A DNA stretch of 64,000 bases from Erythrophleum ivorense (GCA_026724425.1 JAIUCV010000090.1:4092001-4156000), one strand, 5' to 3'; positions 44,401 to 52,690 are shown, counted from the stretch's first letter. Numbers and translations are program-made. Notes: generated from the letters alone by a model not told the origin.

Positions 44401-45623
44401 TTAGGACCTGGCACTAAAATAGTTAAGAACAAAAATTCTCGCTGCATGCACATTGTCGGCGGAAGATTGTATGGCGTCAGTATGACGGGCCATATCGAAT
44501 ATTGTCTCCCTGACATACCAAATGGACTAAATCCTTCTGTGCATAATCCTAGATAAACATTCCTGGACTCATTAGCGAAGTTTGAATGTAACGTCTGAAA
44601 GTGTTTCCACGCCTTTGCATCTGAGGGATGTGTTATCTCTCCATGATGTGTGGAATGTTCTGCATGCCATCTCATTGACGCCGACGTCATTTCCGATTGG
44701 TATAACCGTTTCAATCTTTCAGTGATTGGCAAGTACCACATACGTTGGTAAGGGACCCGCCTCCTTCCAGTAGTGGGTTTGTATCTCGGCTTCCCACAAA
44801 ATCGACATTCCTGCAGCTTATCATCATCTTTCCAGAAAATCATGCAATTGTCAATGCATACGTCAATCATTTCGTAAGGTAACCCAAGACCCGCAACCAA
44901 CTTCTGTATTTCATAGTAATTACCAGCAGACAGATTATCTTCCGGTAAATACTCTTGAAATAGTCCAGCCCACTTATCCATGTTACTTTCGCTGCTATTA
45001 TCTTCACTTTTAATTGTCATCATCCTAGCTGCTAGTGACAATCTAGAAAGTCCCTCTCTACACCCCTCGTAAAGTGGTTGATTTGCAGCATCTAACATAT
45101 CGTAAAACTTTTGTGCATCGATGTTGGGTTCTTCCCAAATTGCTTCCGGTGGATTATCAGCAAGAACTGGGGTAGTTTCATGAAATGCATCTGTAACCAT
45201 ATCATGAAACCTATTCCCTTGCTGATACCCACCATCACTCCCCAATATATCAGGATGACCATAATCATAGCTAGCGTTATAATTATGTTCCTCAACCGGT
45301 ACCCATTGACTCGAACCACTATTTCCCGCTTCATAGTGCGTAGTATTATAATGATTTTCCCCATGAAAATACCATACATAATAGTTTGGAACAAATCCTC
45401 TATTAAATACATGTGTTTTAGCAGTATCAACAGCGATATATTTTTTGTTCCTACATTTCGCACAGGGACAAAATATTTTACCAGTTTGCATTGCCTGTGG
45501 TTCGTTTCGTGCTTGGTTAAAGAATCCATGTAATCCTTCAACAAACTCTCTCGTCACTTCGCCGGTCACCGGATCTCTTTGATTGTACATCCAGCTTCGT
45601 AACTCATATAATCCGTAACTCAT
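30609..45623 (-). CDS. TNP2-type CACTA transposase, 4 coding exons, first intron holds the TR-GAG array
   Basis: Exons by eye: 45623-43472, 32156-31625, 31546-31447 and 31349-30609. Exon 1 starts MSYGLYELRSWMYNQRDPVT with an N-terminal zinc-binding-like CPCAKCRNKK stretch, then the Transposase_21 (tnp2) core (GLGLPYEMIDVCIDNCMIFW, PRYKPTTGRRRVPYQRMWYL, GMSGRQYSIWPVILTPYNLP, HNLDVMHIEKNFFDN). It ends at CAATTGCTG|GTAAAC. Exon 2 resumes after TTATAG|G as IGAFFRDLCTRTL, with the frame restored. It is the DUF4218 domain; exon 4 is DUF4216 with a long acidic tail. TNP2 proteins cut and join CACTA ends. All frames are open, so the protein would be complete if the ~11.3 kb intron is spliced. Confidence 0.88.
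31625..32156 (-). CDS. TNP2 exon 2 (DUF4218 domain)
   Basis: It carries FFRDLCTRTL, a VLLCNMEMIFPPSFFDVMEH stretch, HLPYEAELGGPVQFRWMYPF and FMGHLKGKAKN, the conserved DUF4218 signature that follows the tnp2 core in plant CACTA transposases. It starts 38 bases from the array's target duplication. The donor GTAACT lies at 31624. A short exon (31546-31447) follows after an intron containing an (AT) run of about 40 bases (31568-31603). Confidence 0.88.
32194..33977 (-). repeat. TR-GAG array LTR 1 (3' LTR)
   Basis: Minus reading TGATGTGATC...GGATCGTATCA; the polypurine-tract complement CCCCTCCTCTT is at 33980-33990. It holds the C-terminal ~480 codons of the gag ORF that starts at 35257. Confidence 0.93.
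32537..35257 (-). CDS. Intact TR-GAG ORF (about 906 aa), gag fused to an LTR-encoded repeat protein, array unit 1
   Basis: The ATG at 35257 follows TTCTAATC. Residues ~1-80 are basic; a Retrotrans_gag-type domain is at ~100-215 (LKIHTFHGKNDPDAYLEWEK, FCDYAITWWDQLV, MKAVMRKRFMPSHYHRELHQ). A Ser/Thr/Glu-rich linker covers ~230-430. The LTR boundary falls near residue 427. Residues ~452-769 are five degenerate repeats of ~60 residues with recurrent F..F, SKWN/SNWI, GVIQF/GLEVIQL and IPD/LPDLD positions. A hydrophobic stretch (FLLLSISLSLILF then WLCFQVSFPLYS) ends the protein. No protease, RT or zinc knuckle. It differs from the plus copy by one base at the frameshift. The Gag role is a family inference; the repeat part is unknown to me. 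Confidence 0.88.
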   Translation of the reverse strand: MSGIPNLKFQAMMEEMQKLIKAEFEGVHERLNRVQEEAQQRKPRNLPSRRERIQPRCAKADYNRPEVDSYSHGVYPTMENRRRSQYAREGRDRTDDNLGGLKLKIHTFHGKNDPDAYLEWEKNMEHVFDCQNYSEFKKVRVAAYEFCDYAITWWDQLVTSGRRNGEYPIETWSEMKAVMRKRFMPSHYHRELHQKLRRLDQGNRSVDDYFQEMLPKSILDEQQKKGNRRQTSGSKSSHMNPSTSKEEKTVPKPSINTKPSTGTKEIQGHCGGESPNQRAMGLRVNGELETERESYSTDPDDKDGEELDTKEELLVVKRSLNEQAKVEENVQEEELFHSRCNTQDKGYSLIIDEWSCTNAASTTLEEKLGSKGELGEFTEGVAVLPREQQHGIIYSILIKEKPPESLQHFSTQHCTVSRSKLFQEEGYDVIMEPVEAVIKPEAEPELDQSGGTSLIRLGKDIHAFNGAYQANQKDSGNKSTYSINLTHQRFMTKWNQVHRSSDLLGIEFTKPVIPDDHVSKAEADLRPLFDSFQSNHEDSDHETTWETFSAHPERFSKWNHSNQSSDDGVIQFSSQMIPDYPAIEAESERCSLFGSFRLNDKVLRSETNWNTFLSQPCHVSKWKQLNWSIDGEVIQIANRVSPNLPDLDICSFLGRFWHNQEELSNKPRWYRESTHQRKSENWIREQIQFGLRVMDFTNWVNRRIPDLDPDVLIGGFRAILKELSYKPACYGIVTQSGRSSNWIHPNTGFGLEVIQLLNQVMLNLPCLKSHGIDQLQTYLWRPGEFKYHSEAVQKRRMFLMDCFKRIWGRRIFRSPLEMIPIKSSPFGTCYIPKKAQIERCIVLPKRSDENEDQESLLEFKNQEEVKSYSTHFLLLSISLSLILFSRNLITWLCFQVSFPLYSCNLT
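35460..35924 (-). pseudogene. MULE transposase C-terminal SWIM fragment, copy 1
   Basis: The frame reads YIRTSVMTWFAIRRAKAMKN, then a SWIM zinc finger CSCLEFQQLRIPCKHA (C-x-C...C-x-H), then YYAETWNLGFTGNIV, typical of MuDR-type transposase C-termini. After that it runs into a pyrimidine-rich-derived Arg/Glu low-complexity end. The DDE catalytic core is absent, so it is a deletion derivative. Confidence 0.85.
36010..36455 (-). repeat. Telomere-like TTTAGGG/TTTTGGG minisatellite, copy 1
   Basis: Degenerate units of GGTTTAGGGTTTAGATTTTG and related forms. The plant telomere motif TTTAGGG occurs many times but never as a clean array, so it is an interstitial, transposon-borne repeat. Confidence 0.8.
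36892..36903 (-). other. Primer binding site, array unit 1
   Basis: The complement of TGGTATCAGAGC, two bases from the LTR 2 end. Confidence 0.9.
36906..38689 (-). repeat. TR-GAG array LTR 2 (shared, middle)
   Basis: Same ends and length as LTR 1 (1784 bp). It serves as 5' LTR of unit 1 and 3' LTR of unit 2, and encodes the C-terminal part of the unit 2 ORF. Confidence 0.93.
37249..39969 (-). CDS. Intact TR-GAG ORF (about 906 aa), array unit 2
   Basis: Identical in translation to the unit 1 ORF across its whole length, including the five-repeat LTR part and the hydrophobic C-terminus. Start ATG at 39969; LTR boundary at 38689. Its presence shows the expansion is recent or has been homogenised. 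The polypurine tract complement is at 38692-38702. Confidence 0.88.
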   Translation of the reverse strand: MSGIPNLKFQAMMEEMQKLIKAEFEGVHERLNRVQEEAQQRKPRNLPSRRERIQPRCAKADYNRPEVDSYSHGVYPTMENRRRSQYAREGRDRTDDNLGGLKLKIHTFHGKNDPDAYLEWEKNMEHVFDCQNYSEFKKVRVAAYEFCDYAITWWDQLVTSGRRNGEYPIETWSEMKAVMRKRFMPSHYHRELHQKLRRLDQGNRSVDDYFQEMLPKSILDEQQKKGNRRQTSGSKSSHMNPSTSKEEKTVPKPSINTKPSTGTKEIQGHCGGESPNQRAMGLRVNGELETERESYSTDPDDKDGEELDTKEELLVVKRSLNEQAKVEENVQEEELFHSRCNTQDKGYSLIIDEWSCTNAASTTLEEKLGSKGELGEFTEGVAVLPREQQHGIIYSILIKEKPPESLQHFSTQHCTVSRSKLFQEEGYDVIMEPVEAVIKPEAEPELDQSGGTSLIRLGKDIHAFNGAYQANQKDSGNKSTYSINLTHQRFMTKWNQVHRSSDLLGIEFTKPVIPDDHVSKAEADLRPLFDSFQSNHEDSDHETTWETFSAHPERFSKWNHSNQSSDDGVIQFSSQMIPDYPAIEAESERCSLFGSFRLNDKVLRSETNWNTFLSQPCHVSKWKQLNWSIDGEVIQIANRVSPNLPDLDICSFLGRFWHNQEELSNKPRWYRESTHQRKSENWIREQIQFGLRVMDFTNWVNRRIPDLDPDVLIGGFRAILKELSYKPACYGIVTQSGRSSNWIHPNTGFGLEVIQLLNQVMLNLPCLKSHGIDQLQTYLWRPGEFKYHSEAVQKRRMFLMDCFKRIWGRRIFRSPLEMIPIKSSPFGTCYIPKKAQIERCIVLPKRSDENEDQESLLEFKNQEEVKSYSTHFLLLSISLSLILFSRNLITWLCFQVSFPLYSCNLT
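40049..41382 (-). mobile_element. MULE derivative in the TR-GAG leader, copy 2
   Basis: Same ends, SWIM fragment (40172-40636) and telomere-like minisatellite (about 40722-41165) as copy 1, displaced by exactly 4712 bp. It was duplicated with the array unit rather than independently inserted. Confidence 0.85.
40172..40636 (-). pseudogene. MULE transposase C-terminal SWIM fragment, copy 2
   Basis: Identical in translation to 35460-35924. It carries the same CSCLEFQQLRIPCKHA zinc finger and no catalytic core. Confidence 0.85.
41603..41614 (-). other. Primer binding site, array unit 2
   Basis: The complement of TGGTATCAGAGC adjoining LTR 3. Confidence 0.9.
41617..43399 (-). repeat. TR-GAG array LTR 3 (outer 5' LTR)
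   Basis: Its 5' end, TGATGTGATC on minus, abuts the TTAAT duplication, which fixes the family's LTR start. It has private changes: a missing base near 43181 that splits the LTR-encoded frame into 43395-43144 and 43171-41960, and substitutions near 41673 and 42599. As a 5' LTR it carries no need for an open frame. Confidence 0.93.
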
Positions 45624-45749
45624 TTTTTTAGTGTTTTGGTTTTCTCTTCTTCTCTTTCTTTTTTTCCTCTTTTTCTCTTCTTCTCTTTTTTTTTTCTCTT
45701 CTTTGTTTTTCGTTTTTATTGGTGTGAATTGTGACGTGAGTTCGTCGGC

Positions 45750-45757
45750 TATTTATA
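45750..45757 (-). promoter_or_regulatory. TATA box of the TNP2 gene
   Basis: TATAAATA on minus, ~125 bp upstream of the ATG at 45623, followed by a pyrimidine/purine-rich leader. The mirrored box lies at 46827-46834 on plus. Confidence 0.65.
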
Positions 45758-46135
45758 GAATCAGAAATTTGTTTGCGATGGATTTGCGATGGATTTGCGA
45801 TGGGATTTTACGACGGATTTGCGACGGAAATAAATTTGCGAGGGAATAGCGACTGTTTTGCGACGCCTTTGCGACGGAAACTTCCATCGCAATGAGTTAG
45901 GTGAACTTCATTTAACACGTGCGCACCTAACTCATCGCATGTCGGCCAACCACTTTCCCTCGCAAATCCATCGCAACATTGCGACGGAATTGCGATGGAA
46001 ATCCCCTCTTCCATCGCAATTCCGTCGCAATATTGCGACGGATTCGCGAGGAAACAAAGAATTTTTTTTTTCCCTCGCAATTCCCTCGCAATTTTGCGAG
46101 GGAATTGCGATGGATACAAAAAAATTTAGGGTTTA

Positions 46136-46440
46136 GGGTTTCGTCTTTTGGAAAGAAAAGTGTTTACGATAACAAAATCCTACATTTGTAACTGATAATT
46201 GAATTTTAAACGATCTACACTAATAAAATATATTTATCTGAAACTCCTTACGGTATCGAACTCATTTAAGCTTATGATATATTAAACATTACGGAAGATG
46301 TTCGTTAAACACGAATTATATGTATACCTATACGTACAAATGTATTATCAATATATAACATTTATCATATTCACATTCACCCTTTAATAAACATACACAG
46401 TAATCTATAAAACGCTAATCAGTCCGCATTTAGAACTTTA
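46136..46440. other. Spacer of the inverted repeat
   Basis: AT-rich, with short telomere-like GGGTTTAGGG at its left edge and CCCTAAACCC at its right. No gene. Confidence 0.6.
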
Positions 46441-46934
46441 TATACCCTAAACCCTAAACCAAAAATTTCGTCGCAAATCCATCGCAATTTGCGACGGATT
46501 TGCGACGGAAATGTCCCATTCCATCGCAAATCCATCGCATTATTGCGACGGAATTGCGATGGAATAGGGGATTTCCATCGCAATTCCGTCGCAATGTTGC
46601 GATGGATTTGCGAGGGAAAGTGGTTGGCCGACATGCGATGAGTTAGGTGCGCACGTGTTAAACGAAGTTCACCTAACTCATTGCGATGGAAGTTTCCGTC
46701 GCAAGTCCGTCGCAAGGTCGTCGCAAAACAGTCGCTATTCCCTCGCAAATTTATTTCCCTCGCAAATCCGTCGCAAAATCCCATCGCAAATCCATCGCAA
46801 ATCCATCGCAAACAAATTTCTGATTCTATAAATAGCCGACGAACTCACGTCACAATTCACACCAATACAAAGAGAAGAGAAAAAGAAGAAAAAAAGAGAG
46901 AGGAAAAAAAAAAAACACCAAAAAAATGAGTTAC

Positions 46935-47500
46935 AAAGCTAGCCGGGTGTACAATCATCTTCTTACACCACGGTGGATTTTCTTTTTTACCCTAAGAAAA
47001 TCCACCTCCATCTTGTTTACCCCATGTTGAATCTCTGTGGACATGAGATAATTAAGAAGGATGACGGTACGTTGATCTCTTCCTAATTATCTAATTTCCA
47101 CAGAGGATCAACAGGGGATAAATGGGATGGAGGTGAATCGTCTTGGGGTAAATCTATTGGAGGATTGTGATAGATAATGCTGAGCAAACTGATATTCGCT
47201 CCAATATGCTACTAAAGGTAATAATGATTGGGATTCCAAAATGGATCGTCGCTATATGATGTTGTTGGATAGTTGTAGAGAATATGGGGATTTATATCCG
47301 AGCTGAGAGTGAGAGATAACCCACTGAGGTGTATTAGGTATGAAGTTGATAACGGAGGATATATACGATATATAAGCGCTTATATATCGTATCCTCCGTT
47401 ATCAACGTCATACCTAATACACCTCAGTGGATTATCTCTCACTCTCGGATATAAATCCCCATCTTCTCTACTACTATCCAACAACATCATATTTTGCGAC
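46935..47500. repeat. Cluster of three snap-back inverted repeats in the CACTA-C 5' region
   Basis: Hairpins are seen at 46972-47006 (GGTGGATTTTCTT with its complement), at 47026-47112 (GTTGAATCTCTGTGG against CCACAGAGGATCAAC) and a long one at 47254-47493 with ~118 bp arms meeting at AAGCGCTT (47374-47381). No protein coding evident. Confidence 0.8.
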
Positions 47501-47931
47501 GGAATTGCGATGGAATGTTTAATTTTTAGGTTTCCATCGCAATTCCGTCGCAAAATTGCGAGGGAATTGCGATGTACTGTTTAATTTTTAGGTTTCCATC
47601 GCAAAATCGTCGCAAACTTGCGATGGAATTGCGATGACTTCGCAAAGCCCTCGCAATTCCATCGCAAGACCGTCACAAGGTTGCGACGGAAACATTTCCA
47701 TCGCAAACTTGCGACGGATTTGCGATGACTTCGCAATTCCCTCGCAATTCCATCGCAAGACCGTCGCAAAGTTGCGACGGAAACAATTCCATCGCAAACT
47801 TGCGACGGATTTGCGATGGCTTCGTATTCCGTCGCAAAACAGTCGCAAATCCGTCGCAAAGTCATCGCAAATTTGCGACGGAAATTTTCCATCGCAAAGT
47901 TCCTTCGCAATGAGCCTGTTTTCTTGTAGTG
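47500..47931 (-). repeat. CACTA-C right (5') subterminal repeats and terminal inverted repeat
   Basis: About 20 TTGCGACGGA/TTGCGATGGA motifs in both orientations include a ~95 bp near-tandem duplication (around 47640 and 47730). The sequence ends TTCTTGTAGTG at 47931. Confidence 0.88.
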
Positions 47932-49783
47932 CGCACATGATCTCAAACGGGAGCTCCCAATCCGGTGATTGTACAACCGGTGCGCTTATTAGCGCCGCCT
48001 TGATCTTCTTGAAAGCCGTGAGTCAATCACCGTCGAACTCAAATGGGACTTCCTTGCATAAGAGTTGAGTCAATGGTCGTGCGATCTTGGAGAAATCTTG
48101 AATGAATCTCCTATAGAAATCGGCGTGTCCGAGGAAGCTCCTTACTCCCTTGACATTCCTTGGCGGTTCTAAGCTTACCATGACTTCTATCTTTGCTTTG
48201 TCCACTTCAATCCCTTTCTCCGATATCCGGTGGCCAAGTACTATCCCATCTCTCACCATGAAATGACATTTCTCCCAATTGAGCACAAGATGTTTCTCCT
48301 CGCATCTCTTGAGGACCTTGCTAAGATTTGACAAACAAGCATCAAAGGATGAGCCGTAAACTGAAAAGTCATCCATGAATACCTCCATTATGTCCTCTAT
48401 GTAGTCGGTAAAGATGGACATCATGCATCTTTGGAATGTGGCCGGGGCATTGCATAACCCAAAAGGCATCCGTCGGTAAGCGAATGTGCCATAAGGACAC
48501 GTAAATGTTAACTTCTCTTGATCATCCGGATGGATCAGGATTTGAAGGAAACCTGAATAACCATCTAGAAAGAAATAGTATGGGTGGTTAGCAAGCCTTT
48601 CTAGCATTTGGTCGATGAATGGGAGAGGGAAATGATCCTTCCGGGTAGCGGTATTGAGCTTGCGGTAGTCGATGCACATTCGGTGGCCGGTGACTGTTCT
48701 TGTGGGTATTAGCTCCTCATTCTCGTTCTTCACCACCGTGACACCTCCTTTTTTGGGTACCACATGCACCGGACTTACCCATGTACTGTCCGAGATCGGA
48801 TATATGATCCCCGCTTCCATAAGTTTCATTATCTCTTTCTTCACAACATCTTTTAAGTTTGGGTTCAGCCTCCTTTGATGCTGTACCGAGGACATAGATT
48901 CATCCTCGAGATGTATCCTGTGCATACAAAGGTTTGGGGATATGCCCGTGATATCCTCAAGGGTATACCCAAGGGCTTTACGGTGTTTCCTCAACTCGCA
49001 AAGTAATAAAGCCGTTTCCACATTGGTTAGGTTTGAATTGATAATGACTGGATATGTGTTATTAGGTCCGAGAAACGCATACCTTAATCCAACTGGAAGT
49101 TCTTTTAGTAAGACTTTAGGTGCTCTCGCCTCACTCCAAGGGTCATTTGATTCTTTGGTGGGGGTCTTGTGCTGACCCGGCCTCTCTTTTTCCTCTCCTA
49201 GTCCGATATGGGCTACCAACTTGTCATATGTAGCCGCACCATCAAGAATCTTGGTCAGCCGGTGTGCTTCTTCGTTCAAATAGTAGTCATCTCCTTCACT
49301 CCCGATTAATGCCATTCCCAATGGGTCATTCATTATGAGCTCTCGGTATATTCCTTCAGAAACTTCACTCATATTGTCCACCAAGAATGAATGGCCATCG
49401 ATTGTGGGTTTGCCGAGTGACTTGTCCACTTGAAACTTCATTACCAGATCGCCCAAGTGCAAGTCAATCTTCCCTCCTTTGACATCTATTATGGCACCGG
49501 CAGTAGCTAGGAATGGGCGTCCAAGGATCAGGGGGTCCCTAGGCTCTTGATCAAGCTCTAAAACCACAAAATCAGCCGGTATGGAACATTTACAGATCAT
49601 GACTTGAACATCGGTTACAATGCCAACCGGTCTTCTAACCGATCGATCCGCAAAGACCAATTGAATCTTTGTTGGTCTGAAGTTAGTGATCCCAAGACGT
49701 CTGGCCACCGTGTAAGGCATCAAGTTCACACTAGAGCCCAAGTTCAAGTTGCTCGTTAAGATACTCTTCATGTACTTTTTCAA
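47932..49783 (-). pseudogene. Athila-type pol, N-terminal half: protease remnant and reverse transcriptase
   Basis: The frame from 49783 has KYMKSILTSN, then jumps to LGSSVNLMPYTVARRLGI: the protease lead-in and its catalytic Asp are missing (Asn precedes LGSS). The protease second half is normal (DPLILGRPFLATAGAIIDVK). RT follows with GHRMCIDYRKLN, FFLDGYSGFLQI, YRRMPFGLCNAPATFQRCM, the active site VFMDDFSVYG, then LGHRISEKGIEVDKAKIEV. It runs to 47932 (PFEIMC), where CACTA-C is inserted; RNase H resumes at 26263. The FMDD and SVYG context place it in the Athila/Tat branch. Confidence 0.92.
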
Positions 49784-49784
49784 G

Positions 49785-51508
49785 GATGGGTATGATCATG
49801 CAAGCGTCAACAAATGGTAGCCTAACACTTAGCTGGCTCACAAGATCTTTCAGCCTTGCATGCTCCTTCTCCTTCTTAGGCTTCTTCACAGCCCTAGGGA
49901 AAGGTGCTTTTGGCTTGTACACCTGAGTTATCAACGGTGGGGTGATTTCTTCTTCTAACTCTCCGTCGGCCGCATTGTTATCCTCCGGCTCATTCTCTTC
50001 TATCACGATCGTGTGTTGGGTCGGCTCTTTCTCGGCTTCCTCCGGCATCCGTACCTCATCTAGTTGTGTCCCACTCCTAAGAGTGATGGCGGCGATGTGC
50101 TCCTTTTTGGGGTTTACCTCGGGTTGGCCGGGAAGAACTCCCGATGGTTTCTTGATTGAGCCGGCTATGTGAGCTATTTGAAGATCAAGTCGCTTCACGT
50201 GGGACCCAAGAGAATCAAACTTACTATTCAGGTCATAGTATATGTGATGCATTTTCTCATGAATCCCCTTGTTGGCTTGCCTTTGTTCATGGATGAACTC
50301 ATAGACCAAAGACTTGAGTTCGCCTTCGTGATCTTCTTTATACACCGCTTGGCGTCTTAGCTGAGGTGTAGACGTTCGAGTAACATCACTAGCTTGCTGA
50401 CCATTCCGTACATGGGAGCGGTTTAGCGTGTTATCATGAGCGTAGTAGCGGTTTTGCGGCTTGAGAAACGGTTCGAGACTTCTATCTCCGAGCTCTTGTT
50501 TGCTAATGAAGTTCACATCTCTTTGATGATCGCCGAAGTTCTCATGACCTATCTCCTCATCCAAGGCTTGATTATCATCAAGGACTTGACATAGTCTCGG
50601 TTGTCCATCCAAAAGCTTAGAGATCATGGATTTGATCTCCTTGAATTCGGTTTGCTCCGGTCGTGTATTTATCGCCTTAATGGTTTCCTCATAACTCGGT
50701 TGATTCTTGCTATCACTGGCCGCCAGGTTGTCTATTAGTGTCTTTGCCTCTTCAATGGACTTGCTCATGAAGTACCCATTGCTAGCTATGTCAAGGCATA
50801 GCTTGTACTCTCGCCTAATCCCGTCATAGAATGTGTTCCATAGACTAACATCCGAGAAGCCGTGTTGTGGGCAATCTCTTATGTATTCTTTGAAACGCTC
50901 TAGGGCTTCATGGTATGGCTCTATTGGACCTTGCTGGAAGCCAGAGATCTTGCTCCTCATCAAGGTTGCCCTTTGTTTGGTGTAGAATTTCCCAAGAAAA
51001 GCCTTCTTGAACTCCATCCATGTATTGATTGAGCGAGACGGCAAAGATTTTAGCCATCTAAGTGCTTTGCCCGCCAAAGTGAAAACAAAGAGCCGGCACC
51101 TTAGGTAGTCTCCTGGAACTCCATTGGCGCTTGTAGTGCTGCACAATTCCTCAAAAGAATCAACATGATCCAAAGGATCCTCCTCAAGAAGTCCATGGTA
51201 TTGACTTTGCTTCACCAATGCGATAACCCGCGGCTTAATCTCATATCGTTGGCCCTCTTGCGTCCGGATGGGGCTACGGCTTTGTAAAAGCTCTGGTCTC
51301 GAGTCACTGTCCCCTATGGTCTCCTGATTCGGCCCTAGCTGGTGATCGTCTTGGTTTCCCCGATGTACTAACCGCCATTGTTAAGCTCCGGTTCATCATC
51401 GTTTATAGTCAAACGGTTTTGAACCCCGTCTGAGGGTTGCCCATCAGCACGGTTTGCACCAAGAAAAACACCACCCCGTGGCTCCTGGTCATGTCCAACG
51501 TGATCCAT
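49785..51508 (-). pseudogene. Athila-type gag
   Basis: A likely start ATG is at 51508 (MDHVGHDQEP); the frame shifts near 51372 and continues LVHRGNQDDHQLGPNQET to IKPRVIALVKQSQYHGL and on to 49785. The Retrotrans_gag domain (FEELCSTTSANGVPGDYLRC, WLKSLPSRSINTWMEFKKAF, FQQGPIEPYHEALERFKEYI, HGFSDVSLWNTFYDGI) is well preserved. A charged, Pro/Glu-rich C-terminal part follows. A run of five A near 49780 carries an extra base that puts gag and pol in different frames, so at least two frameshifts disable it. Confidence 0.88.
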
Positions 51509-51634
51509 GGCCCAACTTAAGGCTGCACCTACAAAAGTTCAAAAACAAACTAAAAGGAAAAAGAATGAAATAACAAAGCAAAAACAGAAAAACGTTTTAG
51601 TCTAGATCCTAATCCAAACTTGTAGACAAGAAGG

Positions 51635-51652
51635 TCCCCGGCAACGACGCCA
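51635..51652 (-). other. Primer binding site (tRNA-Asp) of the Athila element
   Basis: The complement reads TGGCGTCGTTGCCGGGGA; the usual Athila site, complementary to tRNA-Asp, is TGGCGCCGTTGCCGGGGA, so one base differs. It is 6 bases from the LTR end. Confidence 0.85.
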
Positions 51653-51658
51653 AAAACT

Positions 51659-52690
51659 TGATGTGAGCGTGGGATTACTCCAAGCTTTACCCACTAGAAC
51701 TACCTGCAAGTGAACAGCAACGAGGTAAGTATAGATGGGATCGAATCCACAAAGACCTATCGGTTGTACTACAAATTGTATGGAGGTTGAATCAAGCTAA
51801 AACAAAATAGGGTTTTGTTTGGATTGTAGCTAAAATGAAATTGTCAAACGAGTAAAAGGGAATGGAGATCAATAAGAGGAGATACTAGGCATTGGGCAAA
51901 CCTCAAGGCGTCATGAATCATTAACAAGATAATCAAATAGAAGGGATGAAGTAAAAACCGTTCATGAACTCATAACACAAAGATATAGTTATCCCATTTT
52001 CATGGATCAAACTACTATGTTAAATCAACCTAATAGACTCAACTTTCGATGGTTATTATAAGTTGAAAACATGCATTAAGTGTGTTCAAGTTATGATTGT
52101 TCACAATGACCCACAACTCAACTTTCGATGGGTGTGATTCATTGCTCACCAAATACTAAGTCCGGCAATATAGCAAGCTTTTGGAGAGTATATTAACCCA
52201 AGGTCCGATGCTAGTTGATCAAAAAAGCAAGCGGCATTATGCTCAAGTAGAGGTGATGAAACCAAACAATATAATCCCAACCTAAAAGATTAAAGCTAAC
52301 GATTTCATGAGCCCATCGGCTAGCCCTTAACCTAGCAAGGAAACTACTCAATCATGGCGCAAACAACACAAGACATGAAGATTGAAAACATGATAAGTAT
52401 TAAGAGGAGATAAGGGATTGAAAGAGGCTTCTCTGATGAAGAACAAGTCGGATCCCTTGATAACTTTCGATCCAAAGTACAAAAGAGAAAAGGAAAAGAT
52501 AGAAAATGTAAACAATGAGATGCGAGTGCAATGAGTTGATCGGCGCCTCCTTCTTCCTCCTTGACGGCTGCTCTCTCTCTTGCACAGACACTCGCGGCTC
52601 TCTCCTCTTCAAAGGCTAAAAACATGTATTTATAGGCTTGAAGTCGCTAGGGTTATGATGTGCTGAAAAAGGAAACTTTCCGGTTAACTG
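51659..52690 (-). repeat. 5' LTR of the Athila element, truncated upstream
   Basis: On + it starts TGATGTGAGCGTGGG (LTR 3' end on minus). A TATAAATACATG box lies at 52623-52634 (minus). U3 upstream of it is cut within ~60-80 bp by Tekay sequence, so the expected TG start is absent. It shares a CTCAATCATG block with the 61667-63558 LTR and is a relative of it. Confidence 0.75.

Larger units (their letters stand above)
45615..46934. repeat. Large inverted repeat containing the TNP2 promoter and start codon
   Basis: Arms of about 500 bp (45615-46135 and about 46440-46934) are inverted copies with modest divergence; the spacer is ~300 bp. Both arms contain a TATAAATA box (minus 45750-45757; plus 46827-46834), a purine-rich leader and ATGAGTTAC. 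The left copy is the real TNP2 start (MSY); in the right copy similarity stops three codons in. TTGCGACGGA-type motifs fill the inner halves. Confidence 0.88.
26264..47931 (-). mobile_element. CACTA-C: complete CACTA transposon, 10.46 kb of own sequence, split by an 11.2 kb LTR array
   Basis: The left end is CACTACAAGAAGTATAGGCC; the right end is the complement of CACTACAAGAAAACAGGC. A CGC target duplication lies at 26261-26263 and 47932-47934. Both ends carry TTGCGACGGAA-type subterminal repeats. It encodes TNP2 (45623-30609) and a TNPA-like gene (28432-26796), both transcribed toward the left end, each apparently complete across its introns. The insertion lies in the RNase H region of an Athila pol gene, at PFEIMCA|CDASDY. 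Since both proteins and both ends look intact, this may be an autonomous element (inference). Confidence 0.95.

Noticed and set aside
45631..46191. Short plus-strand ORFs in the inverted repeat and subterminal region
   Set aside because: They translate TTGCGACGG repeats into Arg/Asn-rich peptides; there is no conservation signal.
51635..51652. tRNA-Asp gene
   Set aside because: Only the 18 bases matching the tRNA 3' end are present, next to an LTR; it is a primer binding site.
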